A stretch of 64,000 nt of DNA from DASUHT01 sp038230835 (GTDB taxonomy: Bacteria; Actinomycetota; Thermoleophilia; Gaiellales; JAICJC01). The notes beneath the pieces were generated by a model. The model was not told where the DNA came from, ran no database searches, and was given only the letters and a program-made list of their open reading frames with translations. The stretch's first letter is position 1. Every line of letters starts with the position of its first letter. Position numbers and translations under genes: made by a program. The stretch covers positions 1 to 64,000 of the forward strand of contig JBBRMM010000011.1 in NCBI GenBank assembly GCA_038230835.1, read 5' to 3'. Shown here in pieces: positions 41,617 to 50,583 of the stretch.

Positions 41617-43090
41617 GTCGTACTCCGACCTGCGCGACTGGCTGGACGATCTGCGCCGCCACGGCGAACTGCGGGAGATCACAGCGGAGGTCGATCCTCA
41701 CCTCGAGATCGCCGAGCTCACCGATCGGGTGACCAAGGCCGGCGGGCCGGCCCTGCTGTTCTCGAACGTCAAGGGCTCGCAGCTGCCGCTGGTGATCAAC
41801 CAGTTCGGCAGCGAGCGGCGGGCCTGCATGGCGTTCGGCGTCGAGCGGCTGGACGAGCTCGGCGAGCGGGTCGCCGACGTGCTCGAGATGGCCCCGCCGG
41901 AGGGGTTGATGGACAAGATCCGTGCTCTGGGCAAGCTCAAGTCGCTGGCCGACTCGCGACCCAAGCTGGTGTCATCTGGACCGTGCCAGGAGGTGGTGAT
42001 GGATCCGCCCAGCCTGGATGCGCTGCCGATCATGACGTGCTGGCCCGGCGACGGCGGCCCGTTCATCACGCTGCCGGCCGTGATCACCAAGGATCCTCGC
42101 AGCGGCATGCGCAACGTGGGCATGTACCGGGTGCAGAAGTTCGACGCCACGACGACCGCGATGCACTGGCAGATCCACAAGGACGCCGCCGCCGACTGGC
42201 GCGGGATGGGCGAGCGGATGGACGTGGCGATTGCGCTCGGGCTCGACCCGATCACCGCCTACACCGCCTCGGCGCCGCTGCCCAAGCACATCGACGAGTT
42301 CATGTTGGCCGGCTTCCTGCGCGGCAAGCCGGTCGAGCTGGTGCGCGCGAAGACCGTCGGCCTGGAGGTGCCGGCGCGGGCCGAGATCGTGATCGAGGGC
42401 TACATCCAGCGGGGCGAACTGCGCGACGAGGGCCCGTTCGGCGATCACACCGGCTACTACACGCCGTCCGAGCCGTTCCCGGTGGTGCACGTCACGGCGA
42501 TCACCATGCGCCGCGACGCCATCTACCCCTCGATCATCGTCGGCGTGCCGCCGCAGGAGGACGTGTGGCTGGGCAAGGCGACCGAGCGGCTGTTCCTGCC
42601 GGCGCTGCGGATGACGCTGCCCGAGCTGGTTGACTACGACCTGCCGTTCGCCGGCGCCTTCCACAACCTGGCCATCGTCTCCATCCGCCGGGCCTTCCCG
42701 GGCCACGCCCGCAAGATCATGCACGCGATCTGGGGCACCGGCCTGCTCTCGCTGACCAAGGGCGTCGTGGTGGTGGACGAGTGGGTGGACGTGCACGACT
42801 ACGCGCAGGTGATGTGGCAGGTCGGCGCCAACGTCGACCCGGCCCGGGACGTTCTGATGAGCGAGGGCCCACTCGACCACCTCGACCACGCCCCGGCACG
42901 GCAGTTCGTGGGCGGCAAGATCGGCATCGACGCCACCGCCAAGGGGCCTGCGGAGGGGTACACTCGCGGATGGCCGGACATGATCGAGATGAGCCAGGAG
43001 ATACAAGCTCTGGTGAGCCGTCGGTGGGCCGAGTACGGTCTGGCGGGTGACGCGGGGCCGATCGGCACACCCGGCCGCCCACCTGGGTAG
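41615..43090 (+). CDS. UbiD family decarboxylase, probable menaquinone biosynthesis (MqnL-type)
   Basis: A 491-residue UbiD-like decarboxylase, which uses prenylated FMN. Characteristic segments are LRRHGELREITAEVDPHLEIAE, MHWQIHKDAAADW, the catalytic acid region ELRDEGPFGDHTGYYTP (Glu/Asp ion network), and IRRAFPGHARKIMHAIWG. In futalosine-pathway organisms such an enzyme removes the carboxyl group from prenylated 1,4-dihydroxy-6-naphthoate. The matching flavin prenyltransferase UbiX and the Mqn genes lie downstream in the same cluster. TAGTGT (41603-41608) ends 6 nt before the ATG. Confidence 0.92.
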   Translation: MSYSDLRDWLDDLRRHGELREITAEVDPHLEIAELTDRVTKAGGPALLFSNVKGSQLPLVINQFGSERRACMAFGVERLDELGERVADVLEMAPPEGLMDKIRALGKLKSLADSRPKLVSSGPCQEVVMDPPSLDALPIMTCWPGDGGPFITLPAVITKDPRSGMRNVGMYRVQKFDATTTAMHWQIHKDAAADWRGMGERMDVAIALGLDPITAYTASAPLPKHIDEFMLAGFLRGKPVELVRAKTVGLEVPARAEIVIEGYIQRGELRDEGPFGDHTGYYTPSEPFPVVHVTAITMRRDAIYPSIIVGVPPQEDVWLGKATERLFLPALRMTLPELVDYDLPFAGAFHNLAIVSIRRAFPGHARKIMHAIWGTGLLSLTKGVVVVDEWVDVHDYAQVMWQVGANVDPARDVLMSEGPLDHLDHAPARQFVGGKIGIDATAKGPAEGYTRGWPDMIEMSQEIQALVSRRWAEYGLAGDAGPIGTPGRPPG

Positions 43091-43126
43091 AATCGCCCGC
43101 GGATCGAAGCGAGAGAAGGAGCAGGA

Positions 43127-43768
43127 GTGGCGGATTCAGACGGCACGACCAGGGGACGGTTCCTGACCCTGTCCACGGTCGGCCTGGGTGCCATGATCGG
43201 CGGCGTGATCGGGGTGCCGGCGACGGCGTATGTGCTGGCGCCGGTGACGGACACGGTGACCTTCGAGCCCGTGTTTCTGGGGCCGACCGACAAGTTCACT
43301 TCGGAGCAGGGCTTCGCGCCCACCGCGGCAACGTACGTCGAGGATCCCACGAACCCCAACACCAGCCCGGGTCTCGCGTGGGTGCACTCCACCGGCAAGT
43401 CGAACACCGACTGGCTGGCGGCCGACGCGATGTTCGTCGTCTTTTCCAACCGCTGCATGCACCTTGGCTGCCCGATCGCCGCCACCGGGATCGGCTTTGC
43501 GTGCCCGTGCCACGGCGGCCAGTACAACACCGTCGGCCAGCGTATCGCCGGTCCGCCGATCCGGCCGCTCGACCGCTTCCAGTGGGAGATCCGAAACACC
43601 AACGAGCTCTGGATCACGCAGCGCTGGAGCACCGATTTCGTGAACGGCCAGCTCCACTACTACGAGGTCAAGATGCCCGGCCAGCCGGTGAACGTCCCCA
43701 TCGGCGGCAACACGGTGGCGAACATCCTCTACCCGAACGTCACCTACAACTACCCGTCGGGAAAGTGA
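43127..43768 (+). CDS. qcrA: Menaquinol-cytochrome c reductase Rieske iron-sulphur subunit
   Basis: A 213-residue membrane-anchored Rieske protein. Residues 10-37 form the N-terminal anchor helix. The cluster domain shows NRCMHLGCPI and FACPCHGGQYN, with the two extra Cys that form the disulphide typical of respiratory Rieske proteins. GGAG-type sites precede the GTG start. It passes electrons from menaquinol at the outer quinone site to the c-type heme, here in the QcrC-like fusion two genes downstream. Confidence 0.93.
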   Translation: MADSDGTTRGRFLTLSTVGLGAMIGGVIGVPATAYVLAPVTDTVTFEPVFLGPTDKFTSEQGFAPTAATYVEDPTNPNTSPGLAWVHSTGKSNTDWLAADAMFVVFSNRCMHLGCPIAATGIGFACPCHGGQYNTVGQRIAGPPIRPLDRFQWEIRNTNELWITQRWSTDFVNGQLHYYEVKMPGQPVNVPIGGNTVANILYPNVTYNYPSGK

Positions 43769-43779
43769 GCGGCTAGCCG

Positions 43780-44493
43780 ATGCCCATCCCCGTCCCGCTT
43801 CCCGACCCCAAGCAGGTCGTGCTCCAGACCGAGGACTGGATCGAGTACCGCACCGGCTTCCCGACCCTGATTCGCAAGTTCCTCTTCCGCAAGGTGCCGC
43901 CGACGGGCTGGTTCCACACGCTGGGCTCGTCGCTGCTGACCGTCTTCATCCTCCAGGCCACCACCGGCACGCTGCTGGCGATGACCTACGACCCGTCGCC
44001 CAACGGCGCCTACGAGTCGATTCGCTACATCACCGACCAGCAGACGCTGGGCTGGCTCATCCGCGGCATGCACAAGTGGGGCGCCTCGGTGATGGTGATC
44101 CTGCTCTTCCTGCACATGGGGCGGGTCTTCTTCTACGGCGCCTACAAGTACCCGCGTGAGCTGACCTGGCTGACCGGGTCGCTGATCTTCCTGTCCACCA
44201 TGGGCATGGGCCTCACCGGCTACCTACTGGTGTGGGACGAGCGAGCGTACTGGGCGTCGGTGGTCGCTGTGAATATCAACGGCACCGCGCCCGTGCTGGG
44301 GCCGTTCATCTCGAAATTCCTGCTCGCCGGGCCGGTCTTCGGCGGGCAGACCATCGCCCGCTTCTACGCCCTGCACATGCTCGCCATTCCGGCCCTGATC
44401 GGCGGCCTGATCTTCGTCCACATGTGGCTGGTCGTGAAGCTCGGCGTCACGCCGTGGCCGTCGCGGCCGGTCGACGAGGGGGCCGACCACTAG
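43780..44493 (+). CDS. qcrB: Cytochrome b subunit, N-terminal half (b6-type)
   Basis: A 237-residue membrane protein with four core helices of cytochrome b. The heme ligands are the paired histidines in MHKWGASVMVILLFLHMGRVF and, spaced as in b6-type proteins, in ARFYALHMLAIPALIGG followed by FVHMWLVV. The segment TGYLLVWDERAYWASVVA lies at the quinol oxidation side. The protein ends after helix D, so cytochrome b is split as in Bacillus and cyanobacteria; the rest is encoded immediately downstream, with one base shared between stop and start. Confidence 0.93.
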   Translation: MPIPVPLPDPKQVVLQTEDWIEYRTGFPTLIRKFLFRKVPPTGWFHTLGSSLLTVFILQATTGTLLAMTYDPSPNGAYESIRYITDQQTLGWLIRGMHKWGASVMVILLFLHMGRVFFYGAYKYPRELTWLTGSLIFLSTMGMGLTGYLLVWDERAYWASVVAVNINGTAPVLGPFISKFLLAGPVFGGQTIARFYALHMLAIPALIGGLIFVHMWLVVKLGVTPWPSRPVDEGADH

Positions 44494-45323
44494 TGGCCGC
44501 CACCGCGCGCAAGGTCATCAACCGCCGGGTGCGGTACGAGACCGAGATCAAGGAGCAGAAGAAGCAGGGCCACGCGTTCTTCCCTCACGCGATGTTCCAC
44601 GACGTGGTCGTGAACCTGCTGATCGTGCTGCTGATCGTGGGCCTGGCGGTGCTGTGGCATTCGACCGCCGATCCGATCAGCCACGCGCATCCCAACGGAA
44701 CCGTGGGACCGCTGGGCGAGCTGTACCAGCAGAAGGCCAACCCGGCCGTCCAGGCGACCGAGCCGCGGCCGGATTGGTACTTCCTGTTCCTGTTCGAGCT
44801 GCTGCGGATCTTCAAGACGCCGTGGCAGCTGATCCTGGCCACGATCATCATCCCGACGATCATGATGGTGCTGCTGGTCGCGCTGCCGTTCCTCGACCGT
44901 GGCCGCGACCGCAGGCTCTCGCGTCGGCCGATCGGCGTGGCGGTGGGGTTTGCGGTGCCGGCGGTGCTGATCTCGCTGACCATGGCCGGCGCGACAGCCC
45001 CTGGGGTGAATAACGGGCCGCTCACGAAGGTTCCGGCGATCAACGCGCTTCCGGGCGCCGCTGACATCACGGCGGCCGGGTGTACGAGCTGCCACAACTT
45101 CGGCAACGGTGGCGGTACAACGGGCGCTGACCTCACCAACGGCGGGAACCAGTTCAAGGGTCAGCCGCAGGCAGCAATCCAGGCCTGGATTGCAGGTGGT
45201 GCGCAAAAGGCGAACGGCATCATGCCGGACTACACGAGTCTCGGGAAGACCAAGATCGCCGAGATAGCGCAGGTGGTCGCCTCGCTCAGTGCTGGCAAGG
45301 TCGTCCCGATTCAGGGCGGATAG
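44493..45323 (+). CDS. qcrC: Cytochrome b C-terminal half (subunit IV) fused to cytochrome c
   Basis: A 276-residue fusion. Residues 1-190 hold the subunit IV helices with ATEPRPDWYFLFLFELLR, the PEWY-type quinol-site loop (here PDWY). After a final helix (VGFAVPAVLISLTMAG) comes a cytochrome c domain with heme site CTSCHNFGNG and a likely axial Met in NGIMPDYTSLG. The same fusion is known as QcrC in Bacillus. The GTG start shares its G with the stop of qcrB. Electrons go from the Rieske protein to this heme and then to an oxidase. Confidence 0.92.
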   Translation: MAATARKVINRRVRYETEIKEQKKQGHAFFPHAMFHDVVVNLLIVLLIVGLAVLWHSTADPISHAHPNGTVGPLGELYQQKANPAVQATEPRPDWYFLFLFELLRIFKTPWQLILATIIIPTIMMVLLVALPFLDRGRDRRLSRRPIGVAVGFAVPAVLISLTMAGATAPGVNNGPLTKVPAINALPGAADITAAGCTSCHNFGNGGGTTGADLTNGGNQFKGQPQAAIQAWIAGGAQKANGIMPDYTSLGKTKIAEIAQVVASLSAGKVVPIQGG

Positions 45324-45336
45324 GCTTCCGTTTGCC

Positions 45337-45927
45337 ATGAAGGCGATGCTCGGACTGACCGGGGCGTCCGGCGCCCCGTATGCTGCCCGCGTCCTGCTGG
45401 CGCTGGTCGACGCCGGCGTCGAGGTCGGGGTGGTCGCGTCCGAGGCCGGTGCTCAGGTGATCGCCCTTGAGATCTACGGCGACCGCGAGATGGACGGTCG
45501 CGGTGCGGTGGAGCGGTTCGTCGCCGACCACGGCGGCGAGGGCGTCAGGATCTGGGGCAAGGCCGACTACTCCGCGCCCTACGCGTCGGGCAGCGCGCGC
45601 ACCGACGCCGTCATCATCTGCCCCTGCTCGATGGCCACGGTCGGCACGATCGCCGGCGGGGCTGAGGCCAACCTGATCCACCGCGCGGCCGGCGTGCAGC
45701 TCAAGGAGGGCCGCCGGCTGGTGCTCGTCCCGCGCGAGACGCCGCTGTCGGACATCCACCTCGAGAACCTGCTGCGAGTGAGGCGCGCGGGGGCGTCGGT
45801 GGTGCCGGCGATGCCGGCGTTCTACCATCTGCCGAAGTCCATCGACGATCTTGTGGACTTCGTGGCAGGGCGCGTGCTCGATGCCGCCGGCGTCGACGCG
45901 ACGCTGTTCCGACGATGGGGGACCTGA
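45337..45927 (+). CDS. ubiX: Flavin prenyltransferase UbiX
   Basis: A 196-residue flavoprotein that prenylates FMN to make the cofactor for UbiD. Family marks are MLGLTGASGAPYAARVL at the N terminus, IICPCSMATVGTIAGG (FMN and prenyl site), LVPRETPLSDIHLENLLR and the C-terminal MPAFYHLPKSIDDLVDFVAGR. It follows the bc-complex genes by 13 bp and lies directly before ubiE, supporting the late decarboxylation step of menaquinone synthesis together with the UbiD protein at 41615. Confidence 0.95.
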   Translation: MKAMLGLTGASGAPYAARVLLALVDAGVEVGVVASEAGAQVIALEIYGDREMDGRGAVERFVADHGGEGVRIWGKADYSAPYASGSARTDAVIICPCSMATVGTIAGGAEANLIHRAAGVQLKEGRRLVLVPRETPLSDIHLENLLRVRRAGASVVPAMPAFYHLPKSIDDLVDFVAGRVLDAAGVDATLFRRWGT

Positions 45928-46614
45928 GTGAGCTTGCAGCCCGAGGCGGTGCGCGACATGTTCGACCGCATATCGCCCGCCTACGACCGCATGAACCGGC
46001 TGATGAGCGGCGGCATGGACGGTCGCTGGCGGCGCTTCGCGGTCGGCTGCGCCGGTCTCAAGCCCGGCGACGCCGCGCTCGACGTGTGCTGCGGTACGGG
46101 CGACCTGTCGCTCGAACTGCTGGATCAGGTCTCGAGCCGGGGTCGGGTGGTCGGGCTGGACTTTGCCGAGCAGATGCTCGAGGTCGCCGCCACCAAGTCG
46201 AGCATCGTCGAATGGGTGCGCGGGGACGCGCTCGCGTTGCCGTTCGGAGACGGGGAGTTCGCCGCGGCCACGATCGGCTTTGGCATGCGCAACCTCGCCG
46301 ACCACCGGCTCGGGTTCGTCGAGCTCGCCCGGGTCGTGCGGCCGGGAGGTCGGGTGGTCTGTCTCGAGCTGACCGAGCCGCCGCGCTGGGTTGCGCCCTT
46401 CTCGCGCCTGTGGACCGACCGGGCGGTGCCGGTGCTCGGGCGTGCGGTGACGCGTGACGCCGACGCCTACTCGTACCTGCCGCGGTCGGTGCACCGCTTC
46501 CCGGCGGCGGCCGAGCTGGCCGAGATCATTTGCGGGGCAGGCCTGGAGCGAGTGCAGTTCAAGCGGCTGATGCTGGGCGTGGTGGCGGTCCACGTGGGCA
46601 CGGTGCCGGCGTGA
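45928..46614 (+). CDS. menG: Demethylmenaquinone methyltransferase (UbiE/MenG)
   Basis: A 228-residue class I SAM methyltransferase that adds the ring methyl group in the last step of menaquinone synthesis. UbiE signatures are MFDRISPAYDRMNRLMSGGMD at the N terminus and YSYLPRSVHRFPAAAELAEI near the C terminus; the SAM loop is LDVCCGTGDLSLEL and the acidic residue VVGLDFAEQML. It starts at GTG 45928 right after the ubiX stop and overlaps the prenyl synthase start by 4 bp. Confidence 0.95.
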   Translation: MSLQPEAVRDMFDRISPAYDRMNRLMSGGMDGRWRRFAVGCAGLKPGDAALDVCCGTGDLSLELLDQVSSRGRVVGLDFAEQMLEVAATKSSIVEWVRGDALALPFGDGEFAAATIGFGMRNLADHRLGFVELARVVRPGGRVVCLELTEPPRWVAPFSRLWTDRAVPVLGRAVTRDADAYSYLPRSVHRFPAAAELAEIICGAGLERVQFKRLMLGVVAVHVGTVPA

Positions 46615-47576
46615 GCGCTGTGGCCAGGGTGCTCGCGGTCGAGGGTCTGGCCGACTATGTCGTGCGCGTCGAGGCGCGCCTGCACGCTGCGGTCGCCGTC
46701 CACCCCGGTCGCGCCGCCGACGCGGCCACCGACACGTTGCGCGCCGGTGGCAAGCGGCTGCGGCCGATGCTCACCTACCTCTGCGCGCCGCCCGCGGCCC
46801 GCGGCACCGACGCGCTGGCCGCGGCGGGTTGCGCGGTCGAGCTGGTCCATATGGCCACGCTCGTGCACGACGACCAGCTCGACGCGGCGCCGCTTCGCCG
46901 TGGTCGGCCGACGGTATGGAAGCTGCACGGCCCCGCCATCGCCTCGGCGACCGGAGACCTGCTCTTCGCACGCGCGTTCGCGGAGCTGGTGACCACCGGC
47001 GACATCCAGGCGGTGACGATTCTCTCCGACGCCTGTCTCAGCCTCGCCCGGGGCGAGATCCTGCAGCGTGAGCAGGCCGGGGATCCGGGCACGGCACCCG
47101 AGAGCTACCTCGAGCGGTGCACGCTCAAGACCGGCCGCCTGTTCGCGGCCGCCGCCATGCTGGGCGGCCGGCTGGGCGGTCTGACCGATCCCGAGGTGGA
47201 GATGCTCGGCGAGTTTGCGATCGCGCTCGGTCTCGCGTTCCAGATCGCCGACGACATCCTCGACTGCGACGGCCAGCCCGACACCACCGGCAAGCCGCTC
47301 GGTACCGACCTGCTCGACGGGACGGTCACCCTGCCGCTGATCCTGGCCGCCCAGCGCGATCCCCATGTTGCTGCCGTGATCGCCCGCGGCGCCGGGCCGG
47401 CCGACGTGCTGCCGACGCTGGCGGCGGTGGCCCGCAGCGGCGCGGTGCGCGACGCGCGGGGGCAGGCCGATCGGCATGCCACCGAGGCGCTCCGGCTGCT
47501 CGACCGACTGGACGGTGCGGTCGACACGGGCGCCCTGGGCGAGGTGGTTCGGGGAGCGGTCGACCGCCGCACGTGA
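46611..47576 (+). CDS. Trans-polyprenyl diphosphate synthase
   Basis: A 321-residue isoprenyl diphosphate synthase that builds the menaquinone side chain. The first aspartate-rich motif is HDDQLD, followed by RRGRPTVWKLHG, and the second is QIADDILDCDG; GGKRLRPMLTYL binds the homoallylic pyrophosphate. The bulky residues before the first motif are consistent with a long-chain product, but chain length cannot be fixed. GTG start overlapping the menG stop (GTGA). Confidence 0.93.
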   Translation: MSAVARVLAVEGLADYVVRVEARLHAAVAVHPGRAADAATDTLRAGGKRLRPMLTYLCAPPAARGTDALAAAGCAVELVHMATLVHDDQLDAAPLRRGRPTVWKLHGPAIASATGDLLFARAFAELVTTGDIQAVTILSDACLSLARGEILQREQAGDPGTAPESYLERCTLKTGRLFAAAAMLGGRLGGLTDPEVEMLGEFAIALGLAFQIADDILDCDGQPDTTGKPLGTDLLDGTVTLPLILAAQRDPHVAAVIARGAGPADVLPTLAAVARSGAVRDARGQADRHATEALRLLDRLDGAVDTGALGEVVRGAVDRRT

Positions 47577-47597
47577 CCTGAGTAGACTCCCGACCCG

Positions 47598-48707
47598 ATG
47601 GCGACCGCCGCTGCAATCCACACCCTGGCACCGATCCGCGACAAGGTGCTGGCCGGGGAGCGTCTGAACTTCGACGACGGCGTGGCGCTGCTGGAGTCCG
47701 ACGACGTGCTCGCGCTGGGTGAGCTGGCCGACACCGCGCGCCGCACGCGCGGCGGCAGCGACGAGGTGTACTTCGTCAACAACCTGTACCTGAACCACAC
47801 CAACGTGTGCCGGGTGAAGTGCAAGTTCTGCGCCTTCGCCCGTACCGGCCGGCAGGACGGTGCCTACACCTGGGACATCGGAGACCTCGTCGCGCACGCC
47901 GTCGAGGTATACGAGCGGGAGCACTACACCGAGATCCACATGGTCGGCGGCGAGCACCCGCACATCGGCTACGACTACTACCCCGGCGTCACCCGGGCGC
48001 TGCACGACGCGCTGCCCGATGTCCATCTCAAGCTCTTCACGGCCTCGGAGATCCACCATATGACCAAGCTCTCGGGCAAGACCCGGGAGCAGGTGCTGGC
48101 CGATCTCAAGGAGGCCGGGCTGGGGTCGCTGCCGGGCGGCGGCGCCGAGGTCTTCGCCGATCGCGTGCGGCGCCTGGTCGCGCCGGGCAAAGAGCATCCC
48201 GACAACTGGATCGCCACCCACCGGGCCGCCCATGCGATTGGCATCTCGACCAGCTGCACGATGCTCTATGGGCATGTCGAGACCTACGAGGAGCGCGTCG
48301 ACCACTGGCTGCGGCTGCGCGACCTGCAGGACGAGACGGGCGGCTTCGCGGCCTTCATCCCGCTGCCGTTCCACCCCGAGAACACCGTCTTCGAACGCCG
48401 CGGGTGGCGCTTTTCGACCGGTTATGACGACCTCAAGATGATCGCCGTGTCGCGGCTCATGCTGGACAACATGCCCAACATCAAGGCGTACTGGATCATG
48501 CTCTCGACGCCGCTGGCGCAGATCGCCCTGCACTTCGGGGCGAACGACATCCAGGGCACCGTGATGGAGGAGCAGATCGCCCACGCCGCCGGCGCCGTGA
48601 CGCCGCAGGAGGAGCGCATCGCCGACCTGGTGTCGCTAATCAAGGAGGCCGGGCGGATACCGGTCGAGCGCGACACGCTGTACAACAAGCTGCGGATGTT
48701 CGCGTGA
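47598..48707 (+). CDS. mqnE: Aminofutalosine synthase MqnE (radical SAM)
   Basis: A 369-residue radical SAM enzyme. The cluster ligands are in NVCRVKCKFCAFAR (CxxxCxxC). The later segments IHMVGGEHPHIGYDYY, LKEAGLGSLPGGGAEVFADR and the C-terminal FGANDIQGTVMEEQIAHAAG match MqnE, which joins S-adenosylmethionine to 3-[(1-carboxyvinyl)oxy]benzoate to give 6-amino-6-deoxyfutalosine. TAGACT lies 9 nt before the ATG, so the mqn genes may have an internal promoter. It overlaps mqnA by 4 bp. Confidence 0.95.
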   Translation: MATAAAIHTLAPIRDKVLAGERLNFDDGVALLESDDVLALGELADTARRTRGGSDEVYFVNNLYLNHTNVCRVKCKFCAFARTGRQDGAYTWDIGDLVAHAVEVYEREHYTEIHMVGGEHPHIGYDYYPGVTRALHDALPDVHLKLFTASEIHHMTKLSGKTREQVLADLKEAGLGSLPGGGAEVFADRVRRLVAPGKEHPDNWIATHRAAHAIGISTSCTMLYGHVETYEERVDHWLRLRDLQDETGGFAAFIPLPFHPENTVFERRGWRFSTGYDDLKMIAVSRLMLDNMPNIKAYWIMLSTPLAQIALHFGANDIQGTVMEEQIAHAAGAVTPQEERIADLVSLIKEAGRIPVERDTLYNKLRMFA

Positions 48708-49474
48708 GCCTTCGCCTGGGCCGGATCTCGTACGCCAACATGGCGCCGGTGTTCTACGACCTGAACGGCCTGGACGTCGAGCAGGTGCCCGGAGTGCCGA
48801 CAGAGCTCAACGCGCGCCTGCTGCGGGGCGAGATCGACGTGGCGCCGATCTCGTCCATCGAGTACGCACGGAACGCCGATCGGCTGCGGCTGTTGCCGCG
48901 CCTGTGCGTGTCCACCGAGGGCGCGGTCGACTCGATCCAGCTGATCACCCGCAAGCCCTTCGAGCAGGTGCGAAGCGTCGCCGTGACGCCGGAATCGGCG
49001 ACGTCGGTCGTGCTCACCCGAGTGCTGCTGGGCGACGTCGAGCTGGTGCCGCTGGACCAGCCCGCGGATGCCACGATGCTGATCGGCGACGCGGCGCTGC
49101 GTAGCGCGTTCGAGGATCCGACGCCGCACTACGACCTCGGCCGCCTGTGGGGCGATCGCACCGGTCTGCCCATGGTCTACGCGGTGTGGGCATGCCGGGA
49201 CGGCGTGGACGACGGCCTCCTCGAGCTCGAGCGCGCCCACCTGCGATCGCTGGCGCTGGCGCGCTCCGAGCCTGAGGCACTGGCCCGCGCCGCGTCCGCC
49301 GAGTACGGCTGGCCGGCCGGCTTCCTGGCCCGCTACTTCGAGAAGCTGCGCTACCACTTCGGCCCCCGTGAGCGGCAGGGCCTGCTGCACTTCTTCGAGC
49401 TGGCCCACCTGGCCGGAGAGCTCGACCGGGTACCCGAACTGCGCTTCGTCGAGCCGGCGGAGGTGGAGGCGTGA
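48704..49474 (+). CDS. mqnA: Chorismate dehydratase MqnA
   Basis: A 256-residue protein with a periplasmic-binding-like fold, the first enzyme of the futalosine pathway: it removes water from chorismate to give 3-[(1-carboxyvinyl)oxy]benzoate. Recognisable parts are LGRISYANMAPVFYDL, the strand-loop ALLRGEIDVAPISSIEYA-like segment (LLRGEIDVAPISSIEYA), TPESATSVVLTRVLL and GDAALRSAF. Starts at GTG within the mqnE stop and ends within the mqnC start, so the three mqn genes are translationally coupled. Confidence 0.94.
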   Translation: MSLRLGRISYANMAPVFYDLNGLDVEQVPGVPTELNARLLRGEIDVAPISSIEYARNADRLRLLPRLCVSTEGAVDSIQLITRKPFEQVRSVAVTPESATSVVLTRVLLGDVELVPLDQPADATMLIGDAALRSAFEDPTPHYDLGRLWGDRTGLPMVYAVWACRDGVDDGLLELERAHLRSLALARSEPEALARAASAEYGWPAGFLARYFEKLRYHFGPRERQGLLHFFELAHLAGELDRVPELRFVEPAEVEA

Positions 49475-50583
49475 GCGCGACCGCTGTGCAGCAGTCCGGC
49501 GTGGCCCAGGTGCTCGACCGTGCGCTGGCCGGCGAGCGGATCACCGACGGCGAAGCGGCCGTGCTGCTGCGCTCCCGTGAGCTGGTGCGGATCGGTGACG
49601 CCGCGCATGAGATCCGCAACCGCAAGAACCCGCCGGGTGTCGTCACGTTCGTGGTCGACCGCAACCTCAACTACTCCAACGTGTGCTACACCGACTGCGC
49701 GTTCTGCGCGTTCTACCGCCGGCCCGGGGACACCCGCGAGGGGTACACGCTGCCCCGCTCGGTGATCTTCAAGAAGATCGAGGAGACGCTCGAGCAGGAC
49801 GGCACCGCTGTGCTGATGCAGGGCGGCCACAACCCCGATCTCGACATGGACTGGTACGAGTCGCTGTTCCGCGACATCAAGGCGCGGTACCCGATCCACC
49901 TGCACGCGCTGTCGCCGTCAGAGATCCAGCACATCGCCCGCCGGTCGCGGCTGAGCGTCTCCGAGACGCTGTCGCGGCTGCGCGACGCCGGTCTCGATTC
50001 CCTGCCCGGCGGCGGCGCGGAGATCCTGGTCGACCGGGTGCGCAAGGTTATCTCGCCCAAGAAGACCACCTCCGACGAGTGGCTCTCCATCATGCGCGCG
50101 GCCCACCGGCTGGGCATGAGCACCACCGCCACCATGATGTGGGGGCATGTGGAGACGCTCGAGGAGCGGGTCGAGCATCTGCGCCGGATCCGCGAGCTGC
50201 AGGACGAGATGCACGGCTTCCGCGCGTTCATCTCGTGGACGTACCAGCCCGACCACACGGCGCTTGCCGCGCAGGTGGACTGGCACCCGACCAGCTTTGA
50301 CTACCTGCTGATGCAGGCGGTCAGCCGCATCTACCTCGACAACGTCGACCACATCCAGAGCTCGTGGGTCACCCAGGGCACCAAGATCGGCCAGGTGGCG
50401 CTGTTCTTCGGCGCCGACGACATGGGGTCGATCATGATGGAGGAGAACGTGGTCTCGGCCGCCGGCACGACCCATCGCGCGACCACCGAGGACTTCCTGC
50501 ACCTGATCCGCAACGCCGGCTTCCGGCCGCAGCAGCGCGACACGTTGTACCGCACGGTCAGGGACTACTCAACCGCGGCATGA
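49471..50583 (+). CDS. mqnC: Cyclic dehypoxanthinylfutalosine synthase MqnC (radical SAM)
   Basis: A 370-residue radical SAM enzyme paralogous to MqnE. The cluster site is SNVCYTDCAFCAFYRRPGD. The segments MQGGHNPDLDMDWYESLF, DAGLDSLPGGGAEILVDRVR, FISWTYQPDHTAL and FGADDMGSIMMEENVVSAAG identify MqnC, which cyclises dehypoxanthinyl futalosine. MqnB, MqnD and the prenyltransferase MqnP are not in the window. It overlaps the following SRPBCC frame by 4 bp (ATGA). Confidence 0.95.
   Translation: MSATAVQQSGVAQVLDRALAGERITDGEAAVLLRSRELVRIGDAAHEIRNRKNPPGVVTFVVDRNLNYSNVCYTDCAFCAFYRRPGDTREGYTLPRSVIFKKIEETLEQDGTAVLMQGGHNPDLDMDWYESLFRDIKARYPIHLHALSPSEIQHIARRSRLSVSETLSRLRDAGLDSLPGGGAEILVDRVRKVISPKKTTSDEWLSIMRAAHRLGMSTTATMMWGHVETLEERVEHLRRIRELQDEMHGFRAFISWTYQPDHTALAAQVDWHPTSFDYLLMQAVSRIYLDNVDHIQSSWVTQGTKIGQVALFFGADDMGSIMMEENVVSAAGTTHRATTEDFLHLIRNAGFRPQQRDTLYRTVRDYSTAA

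Noticed and set aside
46467..48584. A 705-codon minus-strand frame opposite the prenyl synthase and mqnE
   Set aside because: It shadows three well-supported genes and encodes no recognisable fold; long antisense frames are common here because of third-position GC.
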